A DNA stretch of 64,000 nucleotides from Lamellibrachia satsuma (Eukaryota; Annelida; Polychaeta; Sabellida; Siboglinidae): contig BSQZ01000002.1 in assembly GCA_033239005.1 (NCBI GenBank), positions 3,698,501 to 3,762,500 of the forward strand. The letters run 5' to 3'. Position numbers and translations under genes: made by a program. The notes below the pieces were generated by a model. The model was not told the DNA's origin, did not search any database, and saw only the letters and a list, made by a program, of their open reading frames with translations. Below, one piece after another: positions 14,801-24,757 of this stretch; position 1 is the first letter of the stretch, and each line of letters starts with the position of its first letter.

Positions 14801-15100
14801 TTCTGAGTAAGTAAATGGTGCATAGTTAAGGTGTGAACATTGTTCATACAAGTCAATTATATCATCATCGACACCTGATAAATTAAAATTTAGTTCTTGA
14901 TCAGTTAAATCACTGAAGGGGAACATTTCGTTAATACAATTATTGCAGAACCAGTCTTCACAAGCACTAGAGAAAAAAGTAAACTGTTCATTTGTAAGGT
15001 TAGCACACTTACGATGTACCCAAAATTTACATTGGTCACAAAAAATGGCATTTGATTTTACATTTTTAATGCATATGCTACAAGGATATTTTGTAGCCAT
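11827..15100 (-). pseudogene. LINE ORF2: PHD finger + AP endonuclease + reverse transcriptase, broken by two frameshifts and one stop
   Basis: About 1,090 codons in pieces. Segment 15,100-13,562 carries an N-terminal C4HC3 PHD finger (Cys7, 10, 21, 24, His29, Cys32, 52, 55). An APE-type endonuclease follows: Asn152, Glu181 in 'SETW', Tyr255 region 'SVYRAPN', 'GDFN' at 285-288, 'SDH' at 352-354. The first frameshift lies in A/T-rich sequence at about 13,602-13,615. The next segment runs to about 13,263-13,269, where one base appears missing from a homopolymer. The RT follows: 'NYRPISLL', 'QYGFR', motif A 'FIDLKKAFDTVDH'. A TAG at 12,795-12,793 then interrupts, after which come 'GVPQGSILGP', the catalytic 'FADD' and the thumb/C-terminal region. 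All catalytic residues I can check are present, so the damage is recent. Protein role: nick the target and reverse-transcribe the element RNA. As it stands this copy cannot make the full protein unless the breaks are assembly errors. Confidence 0.95.
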
Positions 15101-15150
15101 AATGAAATGTTAAGTGTTCACAAGTAGAGAAAAATGACCATGAAAGTTCG

Positions 15151-16032
15151 CTACAGGTAAAACCCGAGTCCCTTCACTTTCTCCTCGGTCCACCCGATGG
15201 TGAAAAGGTCATCTGGAGAGTCGATCTTGAAACGTTTCTCTTCATTGTTCGGCATTTTCTTCACACAGAACAGCTTGCAATCAAGTGAATATGCCCGGTC
15301 AATCTCGTCATCCTGCTTCAGTTCGTACAGTAGTTTCGCTCGCATTTTGGTGAGATCATCGGTCACGAAAACTCTCGGCCCGGAAACACTTCGAAGATTT
15401 GACTTCTTGTGCATGAAGTCTGTTTTAATCATTCTCCTCACGAATTTCGCAATGATCGGGCGTGGCTTGCCACTAGATCGGTTTCCGGGCAGCCGATGGG
15501 CGACACTGATGTCGTTCATGGTGATTGTCACGCCCGCCTTGCGAGCTAACTTCACCACTTTGTCAGCCGTATCCTCTTTATCGCTAGTCTCCGGCAGCCC
15601 GTGAATACGGATGTTCTCCTTTCTGGTATATTGTTCCAGCACATCGAGTTTGAAGTGCTGGAGCTGCGTCTGTTTCTTTATATTGTCCAGACATTCAGTA
15701 TCACATCGCGCGCCCGACATGGCGATTTCAGTCGCATTTACAACGGCCGTCACTAACAGTGGCTCGATAGCTGTGATTACCTGAGCGATAATCCGGCCAA
15801 TGTCGAACGCATGGCTATCACCATTCGTTTTCAATCTTGTGTCGTTCGTTGAGTCACCCACTTTCACGTTTTGGAGTGCTTCGCTCACGGCTTTCTCAAC
15901 CTGTGCTTGCACGGTCAGTTCATGATCATTCTTGTCATTCACTGCTAGTTTTTCGTATCGATTTGCAGATTTTTGTTTGTTTTTTCTCGACTCCGCTCGT
16001 GAAACACGTACTCCGACTCCGACTGTCGCCAT
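15151..16032 (-). CDS. LINE ORF1 protein, RRM-like RNA-binding (transposase_22-like), 293 aa
   Basis: Intact open frame starting ATG-GCG directly after the short GC-rich leader. The N-terminal ~60 residues are basic and polar. A hydrophobic/helical stretch (about 78-135) precedes 'RKENIRIHGLPE' (137-148) and 'ISVAHRLP' (175-182), the hallmarks of the RRM-type core in L1/CR1-type ORF1 proteins. A C-terminal nucleic-acid-binding domain follows (about 218-280). By family knowledge the protein coats element RNA and acts as a chaperone in the ribonucleoprotein with ORF2. It sits 50 nt upstream of ORF2 in another frame, so ORF2 would need reinitiation or its own start. It is much richer in GC and CpG than ORF2 (about 17 CpG in 15,421-15,600), an odd mosaic. 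No internal stop or shift is seen, so ORF1 may still be translatable. Confidence 0.85.
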   Translation of the reverse strand: MATVGVGVRVSRAESRKNKQKSANRYEKLAVNDKNDHELTVQAQVEKAVSEALQNVKVGDSTNDTRLKTNGDSHAFDIGRIIAQVITAIEPLLVTAVVNATEIAMSGARCDTECLDNIKKQTQLQHFKLDVLEQYTRKENIRIHGLPETSDKEDTADKVVKLARKAGVTITMNDISVAHRLPGNRSSGKPRPIIAKFVRRMIKTDFMHKKSNLRSVSGPRVFVTDDLTKMRAKLLYELKQDDEIDRAYSLDCKLFCVKKMPNNEEKRFKIDSPDDLFTIGWTEEKVKGLGFYL

Positions 16033-16049
16033 CTTGAGCCAGCTTCGCC

Positions 16050-18000
16050 TTTTTTTGATTTTTATATTTCATATATCTTATCATGTTGTTAATCAAAGCT
16101 ACATCACAGCGATGTACGAAGTTACTCTGACAATTGGTCCACAAGGTGTGGTATTTTATCACAATTCTTGATTTGTAAGCATCTGATTGTCAAGAAAACA
16201 TTTATCCATCGACCTCTTGGCTGTGATAAGTGAAAGCTTGGTCACCCCTTCTTTTTGTTGACACGCTCGCCCTGCACATTTCCCATGACCCAACACAGCC
16301 CTATGTGATCAGTGATCAGTAAAGGCTCTGAGCAAGATCTCATAAAATCACCAGATTAGTCTTGAATCAGTTGTTCCAGATAACAATCACAATGCTCATT
16401 TCTGTGCAGCCGCATGCTATTGTTGTTAAGACTGGATAGTTTGTGCAGTAATCAATTATGGATCTGTGCTAATGGCCCCACTTTGTCTGTAATATTCTTG
16501 TCAGTTATCACTTTGAGCTGGTAGTAGGCTGCCGCCCACAAAGACTTGGTGTCTGGATGAGTAACAGACTTGCTATCTCCTGGGCTGAAGGTGGGTCTGA
16601 GTTGAAGATAAACACTGCCAGACAAACTTAGCCATATATCAGTAGTTGACACAAATGTATCAGATGAACGGTGGGGTCAGTGTGACCACTGTGTCCACTA
16701 AGGTGTCAGGGCACCCAAGGTGTTGCTGTTAGTGTGTTACTAGTTCCATCAACTCCAAAGTTACTTCAAGTCCTGCCATTTCACCTCAACATCCCCTTCA
16801 TATCATAAAGCCAACAGCACATTAGCCAATTTTCCATTGAGGGACTGCAGATTTTTCATCAGGGTAAAATTTGTCAGGACAGATCGTTCGCAACACACTA
16901 GCCAACGTTTTGTTGCGACTAGCATGACTCTACTGTCGAGCTTGGAATTCAGCCACGATGTTTGAAATAATGTTTGTGCACGTAACTGTAATCACGCTTC
17001 CCATTGGTCGCTATGAGCCCGAACCCGAACAGTTTGTCTGGATCTGATTGACCGACAAGCCCTGATCTTTTCGTAACCTTATCGGAATTCGCAGCATACT
17101 AACTGACAACAAATCTGTTAGTGTGCCGCGGGCTTTAGTCTGACGAAAACAAAATAAATATGTATGTTTAAAATTAAATTAAAACCAAGATAAGTCTCCT
17201 TTTTTCCATTGTGGTTTTCACCTTACAGGGTTTGATGACATTTCATATTCCACACTGTAGTTTTATGTTAACTATAATAAATTATTTCTTGTTCAGACAG
17301 TCTTTTCATGTACCTGATTGTGAGGCTTGCATCTAATGACAACTGAATGCTTTCTGGTTGGCAATTAAAAAATCATGGGAACCAAATTGGTACAAACACA
17401 GCAGGTAATTGCTGACAGTGTTTGGGGCGGACATGTCCACTAGCAGGGGCCGGGTTAATACCCCATCGAAGATCACCGGTTATGTCATCTGACCCAGCAA
17501 ATATAATAACAACCCTGCATAACAGGTGTCTGGGCTATTGTGTGGTTGTTTGCCCTCTTGATGCCACCCTTCAGCCCTTACTGACCAGTCTATTAGACTG
17601 CTGGTATGACTCATGACCATGGGAACAGAGTGAACACCCTTCTCTTTGTTGTTCACATGGCTGTGCATTTGTACATGATACTTTGACAGTATTTGGAAAT
17701 AATCAAGAAAACTTGATGCACCTAGTTTGTTAGGATTAGCAATACTGATTTCTCCGGAAATAAAAATTCTAGGATTGCTGGTAAATCTCCCAACCAAAAC
17801 ATGTCTTCCCAAGGTTCTGGTTGATTGCATGTCATGCAATGTGTTTCACACATATTCACATGAATTACCAGTTCACATATTGTCCACCCCTCAAAAGAGA
17901 TTTAAGGGTAGAACGCTGTAGCAAAAATCCAACAAAACTTATCATGATATCTTCAGTAAAAGTGTTAGTATTCATGATATGCACTGTTGATGGCAGTTTT
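16050..18000. other. Non-coding flank of the LINE
   Basis: CpG-poor intergenic or intronic DNA resumes beyond the LINE. No supported coding region. It contains one CpG-rich patch (16,880-17,150) that coincides with a small inverted-repeat element listed next. The rest shows nothing I recognise. Confidence 0.6.
16890..17130. mobile_element. Possible short inverted-repeat element (MITE-like)
   Basis: The left arm, about 16,893-16,927 ('cacactagccaacgttttgt' onwards), pairs imperfectly with the right arm at about 17,092-17,126 ('gcatactaactgacaacaaa' onwards), roughly 70-75% over 33 bp. The ~240-bp segment has many CpG while its surroundings have almost none, which fits a later insertion. No transposase is encoded. 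Target duplications are not clear. Confidence 0.4.
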
Positions 18001-18995
18001 TTTAGTTCTCTTGGTTTCCTGTCATTCTTCTCTTGGATTCTTGTAGTTATTCTCTTGTTTTCCTGTAGTCCTTCTCATGATTTCTTGTAGTACTTCTCTT
18101 AGTTTTCTGTTATTCTCCTCTTGGTTTCTTGTAGTTATTCTTTTGGTTTCCTGTCGTCTTCTCTTGATATCCTGTAGTTCTTCTCATGGTTTCCTGTAGT
18201 ACTTCTCTTGGTTTCCTGTAGTACTTCTCTTGGTTTCCTGTTATTATTCTCTTTAATATAGTTTCTTGTAGTTTTTCTCTCGGTTTCCTGTTGTCTTCTC
18301 TTTATTTCCTGTAGTTCTCTTGATTTCCTGGAGTTCTTCTCTTGGTTTCTTGTAGTCCTCTTGGTTTCATGTAGTTCTTCTCTTGGTTTATTGTAGTCCT
18401 CTTGGTTTCATGTAGTTCTTCTCTTGGTTTCTTGTAGTTCTTCTCTGTGTTTCCTGTAGTTCTTCTCTGTGTTTCTTATAGTTCTTTTCTTGGTTTCCTA
18501 GAGTTCTTCTTGTGGTTTCCTGTAGTCCTTCTCATGGTTTCCTGTAGTTCTTTTCTTTCTTTCCTGTAGTTATTCTCTTTCTTTCCTATAGTTCCTCTCT
18601 TTCTTTCCTGTAGTTCTCTTGATTTCCTGTCGTCTTCTCTTTGTTTCCTGTAGTTCTCTTGATTTCCTGGAGTTCTTCTCTTGGTTTCTTGTAGTCCTCT
18701 TGGTTTCATGTAGTTCTTCTCTTGGTTTATTGTAGTCCTCTTGGTTTCATGTAGTTCTTCTCTTGGTTTCTTGTAGTTCTTCTCTGTGTTTCCTGTAGTT
18801 CTTCTCTGTGTTTCTTATAGTTCTTTTCTTGGTTTCCTAGAGTTCTTCTTGTGGTTTCCTGTAGTCCTTCTCATGGTTTCCTGTAGTTATTTTCTTTCTT
18901 TCCTGTAGTTATTCTCTTTCTTTCCTATAGTTCCTCTCTTTCTTTCCTGTAGTTCCACTCTTTCTTTCATATAATTATTTTCTTGGTTTCCTATA
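18001..18995. repeat. Minisatellite, 19-22-bp units, with 339-bp higher-order duplication
   Basis: About 45-50 units of the type 'tggtttcctgtagttcttct', varying between 19 and 22 bp. A block of many variant units is repeated with a period of 339 bp: 'gagttcttct' at 18,331 recurs at 18,670, and the unit order after it is almost identical. The pyrimidine-rich plus strand leaves open frames on the minus strand rich in Lys/Arg/Glu. They are a by-product of the repeat and do not indicate a gene. Confidence 0.93.
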
Positions 18996-19343
18996 GGTAA
19001 AGGAGCCCCACCTGGAGAGCAGTAGAAGAACTGATTGTCCTTATATTCATTTCCTGATGATGGCGACCAGTGGTGTTTGAGACATTGAAATGAGTGCATA
19101 CCAGGTAAACTAGTTATCAGCATGTAAATTGGTACCAGACTCTGTGACATTTATATTCAAGTTAATGTAAATACTTTTCAGAATTTATTGTTATGCATGA
19201 TGGAAAGTTCACGACCTTATCGGTCAGTTCAGTGTGAAGCAGAAGAAATAACCGAGAAGGTAACAAAAGATCTATTGAGTATAACAATAGACTTTGATAG
19301 GCAATATTATTAGGCATACAAACTTAATTTAATAGTATAATAG

Positions 19344-19391
19344 TTTTGTATTCAGAACATTAGTTCACTCTAATGTGGTCTGAATACAAAC
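19344..19391. repeat. Imperfect palindrome / hairpin
   Basis: Arms 'tttgtattcagaacattag' and 'ctaatgtggtctgaatacaaa' are complementary over about 18 pairs with a short loop and a small bulge. It stands alone, so its origin (relic of a fold-back element or chance) cannot be decided from this window. Confidence 0.7.
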
Positions 19392-20089
19392 AAATGATCC
19401 ATACAATAACAATTTGAGGTATGCAGCATCAATCTACACAACGCCCTTTCACAATGCCTTCTTCAACTTTTTCAACACCAACTGAGTAACAACTTATGAA
19501 GGTTTGCATCGTGTTTCACAGGTTTCTGAGACCTGTCAACAATGAATCATGTGACATCTTCCATTCACAGTGACTCAGCCAACAGTCGTGTTCGTTGACC
19601 CGTGACAGAAAGGTGTCAACATCTCTCACAATGCAAGAACACTTATTTTCTTATGTTCAGGATCAAGCAGACGGTTGCCTGAAGGTGTCTCACTGGTAGA
19701 GGAAGCAGCTTTGTGTGGCAGTGTTGATATATCATCCCTGGCAATGATTTGATTGAGTGAATGCCATTTGGCAAAACCATATTTTGTTTGTTATTCTAAT
19801 TTGCCATCTCCGCCTCTCATAACACACCACATCTGTATAGCGTTTTCATTGCGATTCAATTCTAGTCAGTTTGTCCATAAATTCAGATTATGTGCAGTTT
19901 AGAAAGGTTTTTCCGGCACATGGTTTACGGAAAGTTTTCCTCGCAAACCCAATGTCCATGTTAATGTTTCCCAAATCAATCAGTTGCAGTGGTCTCCCTA
20001 CTTAGACACATCCATAAAAGTGCTGTGCCATGGTACTGCCTTACTTTTTATATCTCTGTACTACCAGGGATCCGGACATATTCATGAAT

Positions 20090-20260
20090 CACTCAACACC
20101 AGTCAACTGGACACTAGACATCTCAACATGGAACATCTTCACACAAGGATTCCCCTACACAAGACAACTTGACACATGAATAACTTGACACCTGAACAAC
20201 TCAACTTTTGAACAACTCAGTACCCAAACAACTCAACATTTCAACAACTTGACACTTGCA
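20090..20260. repeat. Degenerate tandem repeat 'CAACTtGACACnTGAA'
   Basis: About ten diverged units of roughly 15 bp with recurring 'CAACT(T/C)', 'GACAC' and 'TGAACAACTC' words. No coding capacity. Confidence 0.6.
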
Positions 20261-20820
20261 CGATGTACACATATCCAGTAAAAGCAAATATTTGTTTTTC
20301 TCTCTGACTCCGTGTTGTAGTCATTTATATGATTCTTCATAGCAAAATATAATAATATAATGTTCCCTCTCAGTATAGAACAAACTAAAACCATACCCCA
20401 AAAGAAATTAGCTCCAGCAAAATTCTCCAGCAAATATTAAGTAATTCATGTGAAAGTTTTTACTTTTTAAGAAAATCCCAGATGCCTATTCTTCACTCTC
20501 TGGAGAATCCATGAGGGAGTATACTTGGTGGGAGGGCCCCTACCTTGTATTCTAAATGAGGTTGCGACTGAATCTATCCCTGTTTGTCCTGCAATCATGT
20601 GACCAATGACGCCCCCTGTGGAGTTGTAAAGACACTGGTAGCCCTGCAATTAGAATTAGTGATATAACATGTCAGTGGAGCTGTTGTTACACTGTCCTAT
20701 GCTGCTTTAATTCCTTCCTTGTCTCCCTGTTCACTCACTTTCCCATGGTTCACTGAATGCTGACCAAACCCCTGAGCTGTTCACCGTATTCTGAGCTATT
20801 CATCCTAGTCAGTCAGCGAA

Positions 20821-20888
20821 ACTTCTATTACCAATCACATATTTGAACAGAATACTTCTATTACCAATCACATATTTGAACAGAATAC
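20821..20888. repeat. 33-bp tandem duplication
   Basis: Two adjacent, essentially identical copies of a unit that starts 'cttctattaccaatcacata'. Confidence 0.9.
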
Positions 20889-23471
20889 TTCTGAAACAGC
20901 TTGGCTTCCTTGTTTAGGTAGTTTTCATTTCACTTATTCCTTCTTGAAAGTTGTCCAAATTCTCCAATATTATTAAGACATGCTCAGTTTGTTCTTACTA
21001 AATAAACTACTCTGCCCAAAAGTTAATTTTGTAAAAATTTTAGATATAATTTTTATTTCTATAAACCCCCGTGTCAGAGGTAGTAAAACAGTAAATGTTA
21101 AAAGGGTGAATGTATGTAATAAAACTCAACGTTTTAACAGCAACAATTCATTCATTGTTAGCTATGCACATAAAACAAAATGAAATGTGATGTTATGCAA
21201 CCTAACCTTTGACTATCATGAATTAAATTGTCTTCCTATAAAAGTGCAGAACAAACGTACTTTTTATCTGCTTGCCTTCTTCAGTGGTATTCATCTTGGA
21301 TTTATGCATGGCATTTACATCAGGTAGAAGGAACTTGGCTATGAATATTTCAGTGCATTCGAATATCTCATCCAAAAGACATAGTTCCAACTTCCTATAC
21401 CCATATTCCTGGTGTCGGCAAGTTGTTCCCAATTTTATACCAAGTAATTCTTGGTCATACACAGCAATATATTTAATGGTTTCTTGTATTCAATGGCTAA
21501 ATGTCTATTATAATAATATATTTATTCGTACTAAAAGGCATAGAACCCAATTTAAATAACGTGCATTATACATAAAACAAAGAGCAAATTTGCAATTATC
21601 TAAAAAAAAGAGGTGTTAGCAACATTCTTTCTATCAAATAATACATCCTTTATTAATTCAACATTGTTTAATTGTTTCCCATCCAGCCTGCCTCTGCTGT
21701 TGTTTTGACAAACTTCATCAAAATAGTTTCTTATTGTTGATGATGTTCATGATAATGCTTAATGTTCATAATGTTGCTTAATGATTCAGGTTTGTTGTGC
21801 CTCTGAGCTCTGATTCCTGAGAATATAAGCATGCTACAAATTCATTAAACTGTTATTATCTTCATCTTGAGAAGTTCCGTGATGTTGGCACAACTGAAGT
21901 GATTTTCCTGGGACACCTCAGAAACATGCATCATGTAGAAAAGGTGCTCCATTCTTGCTTTGATCACCAACACTGGGGTGTGTTTCTTGGGACAACTGAG
22001 ATGCATGCCCCACTTGCCCTAACCCCATTGTACACACTTGAGCCCTCTTCAGGATGGCTTAGCTAGTCATTGCATATCATTATTTTCCCATGCTCCACTT
22101 TGAAGTAACGCAAGCTTATGTTACCTGTGTTATAAATTTGCTCAGCAATAATTTGCTTAACCTATTGACATGGGTGTCTGGGTGGAATTCCCCATGTATT
22201 TATGCTCCTGGTGCGAGCACCTTTTAGCCTGCTCATTGACACCCTCTCCTGCATGTTCTGATTGCCCTTTGAAGTTTTCATCACCTTAGCAAATGATAAG
22301 ATTGTGGTGGTTGCTCAAACTGAGCAGGCCTTATTTACTGCAGGTTTCTATTATGCAATGCAAGTGTAACATAAGCCATTTCCTCAGATGCTTTACATGT
22401 CATTGAAGGGGGTGGGTCCATCCAGGACCCAAAGTGACCCATCTGCCCATTGCTGCTTGTGTATACATATGAATGTATGATTAGTTTAGCTCCCTGGACC
22501 TTTAAAACAATGGATGAGGGAGCAGCTGTCTAGCAGCTGGCTTCTGTTAGGGAGATCAAACAGTTTGATGTAATGAATAGAATTGCAATGTTCTTACACA
22601 GTTTTATGGTTTCTGGTAGGATTCTCAATGCAAAAAAAGACTGTTTAAACAGTCGTCAATAGCTGCATTGAGAGCCAAATATAGTTTCAACTTTGTATCA
22701 GGTCCAAACCAGGGATCAAACCTACAGTCTAGAATAACTTAGGGCGAGAGTAAGCATTGTAACCCATGGCAGTTTTGAATGTTGGTGTTATTACTGGTGG
22801 GGATTTAACACGGACTCATCACTGAGGTGTCATGTTGCTACTAGTGTTTCCCACTGTTTCACTTGTGCCATTCCAAAGTGAATCACAATGAGCTCAGTAA
22901 ATGTTAAAAAAAGTTAAATATGTTGAAGAATAAATAAATAATAAAATGTCATTAAAGTGCTTAAAAGCAATTATAAAAAGTCACCTAAAAATGGCTAAAA
23001 AAAACAATTAATAAATGAATTAAAATATAATGAAAAGGTGGAATATGGATGCTATAAATATGGCACAAAACATCAATGGACAAAATGACCCATGAAATAA
23101 TTCTGCATCAGACTTGGCTGCTTTGCTTCAGTCATCTCATTATGAATGACCAACTGCTGCCTGCCCATTGTAGTGGCCAGTAGTGGACACTAGAAGTGTG
23201 ACCAGTTCTTTGTTGTGTGAAGACAGGGAGTACTCCTCAAGAGGTCTGTTGGCTCCTTCCCTGTGTGTCTCCTTGTGTCCTCCCCCAGTCAGGAAGGTGT
23301 TGGGATGCTCACCTGCAACACATCAAAGCATTCCTGCCCACTTTATTGCATAATGTAATTTATTGTGGGAAGTCACACTGTGCAAGTTGGATTGTGTTTT
23401 GACAGTTTCTCATCAAATTACAGTAGATTTTGTTCCACTGTTTGTGTTTTAGCTGGTATCCGAAAATAATC

Positions 23472-23690
23472 CACACAGGACAAAATCCCATAATGTGAAA
23501 AGTAAGCAAAATCCCACAATAAAAAGAATGTTACAATAAATAATATTCCACAGGGAAAATGTTTCAGTAGCTTGCCATGACACAGCAAGTGTCCACTTTT
23601 CACATTGTGGGATTTTGTCGTGTGAAATTTTTTTCAAATTTTCACATTGTAGAATTTCATCCTGTATGATTTGCTCAGTAAATTCTTCTA
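23472..23690. repeat. Fold-back copy of the 'ACAAAATCCC' repeat family
   Basis: Left arm 23,472-23,503 ('cacacaggacaaaatcccat' onwards) is the reverse complement of 23,594-23,624 at roughly 85-90%. A further partial copy lies at 23,635-23,675. The arm contains the 'ACAAAATCCCnCAATGTGAAAAGT' modules also seen at 3.6-3.9 kb, so this is a member of the same dispersed family. Confidence 0.65.
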
Positions 23691-23969
23691 GTGGAGAGGT
23701 TCCAAAGTTAAAGTTCAGTTGAAGGCAGAAACAGTGGTTGTTATATTATCACATATGTTTGTCTCATCTTACATTGACCACCCAGAACTACACAATAGCC
23801 TTTGTAGACTTATTGTCACGAAGTTTTTCTCTGCGGTCTCCTCCCAAACAGTTTAGTCTTGCTACTGTCGCACGCCTTCATTTTGTCCAACAGACAACAA
23901 ATTCCTCCAGTGAATCGCATTGTACCCCGGCCCTTCCCAAACAAATATCTGAATTGTAGATCCATCTCT

Positions 23970-24047
<78 letters not shown>
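23970..24047. repeat. (CA)n(TA)n microsatellite
   Basis: About 8 CA followed by about 31 TA dinucleotides. Potential Z-DNA/cruciform former. Open frames crossing it (alternating Tyr-Ile) are artefacts. Confidence 0.97.
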
Positions 24048-24050
<3 letters not shown>

Positions 24051-24694
24051 ATCAGATATATATTGCATGGTGATTCATATTACATTATGTAGCACCATTC
24101 CATTATCTACTTCAAACACCTACAGCATGAGCTTCAGCTTGGGTTTCATTAACCTCATGCCAATTCATTGACCATCGTGTAATATCAACAATGGTATCTT
24201 CACGCTTTCATAGGCACTCCCAGGTATTTTAGCGTTATCTTGTACGTCTTCCTGTGTTTTGTCACCCTTGGCTTCATGCAACAAGAAAACACAATGGGAA
24301 GCGCATTCAGTCCATGGTTCTTTCGGTATTCTATACTTTTGTGTTATCTTCCAACGACGCAGCAAAAAGAAATGGAGCACTTGTGATAACACGATGTCTC
24401 CAGAAATTTATAATGTGCAACTTGATATTTGTCTTTAAGTTCAGGATACAATTCAAAGCGTATTCTTTTTGCTAGATCGGGATGACAGTAACGGTGTCAT
24501 GTCTTTGACGTGTTATCCTTGTATTGGGACATTTTCACACCACAAATTTAACAGGTACCTTCGTCTCTTTTTCTGTTATTATGTGACCAAAGTCATATGT
24601 GATTTCAAAGTTTTTAAAGAAATGTTTATATTAATGTCTAATACCAGTATTATTAGTGATGTAATTTAAATAAACTAACAATAGGTTAGGTCAG

Positions 24695-24700
24695 TGTATA

Positions 24701-24754
<54 letters not shown>
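24695..24754. repeat. (TG)n(TA)n microsatellite
   Basis: A TG run followed by about 20 TA. It is the mirror arrangement of the CA/TA array 700 bp upstream. Confidence 0.95.

Positions 24755-24757
<3 letters not shown>

Larger units (their letters stand above)
11494..16049 (-). mobile_element. Nearly full-length CR1-like LINE (non-LTR retrotransposon), recently inserted
   Basis: Reading on the minus strand, the element has about 17 nt of 5' leader, ORF1 (16,032-15,151), a 50-nt gap, ORF2 (15,100-11,827, three breaks), about 300 nt of 3' UTR, and a (TTCAA/ATTCA)n microsatellite tail at 11,494-11,522 instead of poly(A). Such tails are known in the CR1/L2 group, as is the APE-endonuclease plus RT layout. 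The PHD finger at the start of ORF2 is a subgroup feature, and I cannot fix the clade by eye. The 5' end is placed where GC-rich leader gives way to a T-rich tract (+ strand, about 16,050). The leader is too short to hold an internal promoter, so slight 5' truncation is likely. I could not find convincing target-site duplications. CpG-rich ORF1 inside CpG-poor flanks suggests a young insertion. Confidence 0.93.
19000..23471. other. Non-coding CpG-poor DNA
   Basis: No gene recognised. It holds a 45-bp hairpin (19,344-19,391), a degenerate 15-bp repeat (20,090-20,260), a 33-bp tandem duplication (20,821-20,888) and a CTCF-core-like string on the minus strand (20,622-20,610). The remainder shows only scattered short open frames. 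Confidence 0.6.

Noticed and set aside
18476..19150. Lys/Arg/Glu-rich open frames on the minus strand
   Set aside because: They follow the 22-bp minisatellite; composition and periodicity come from the repeat.
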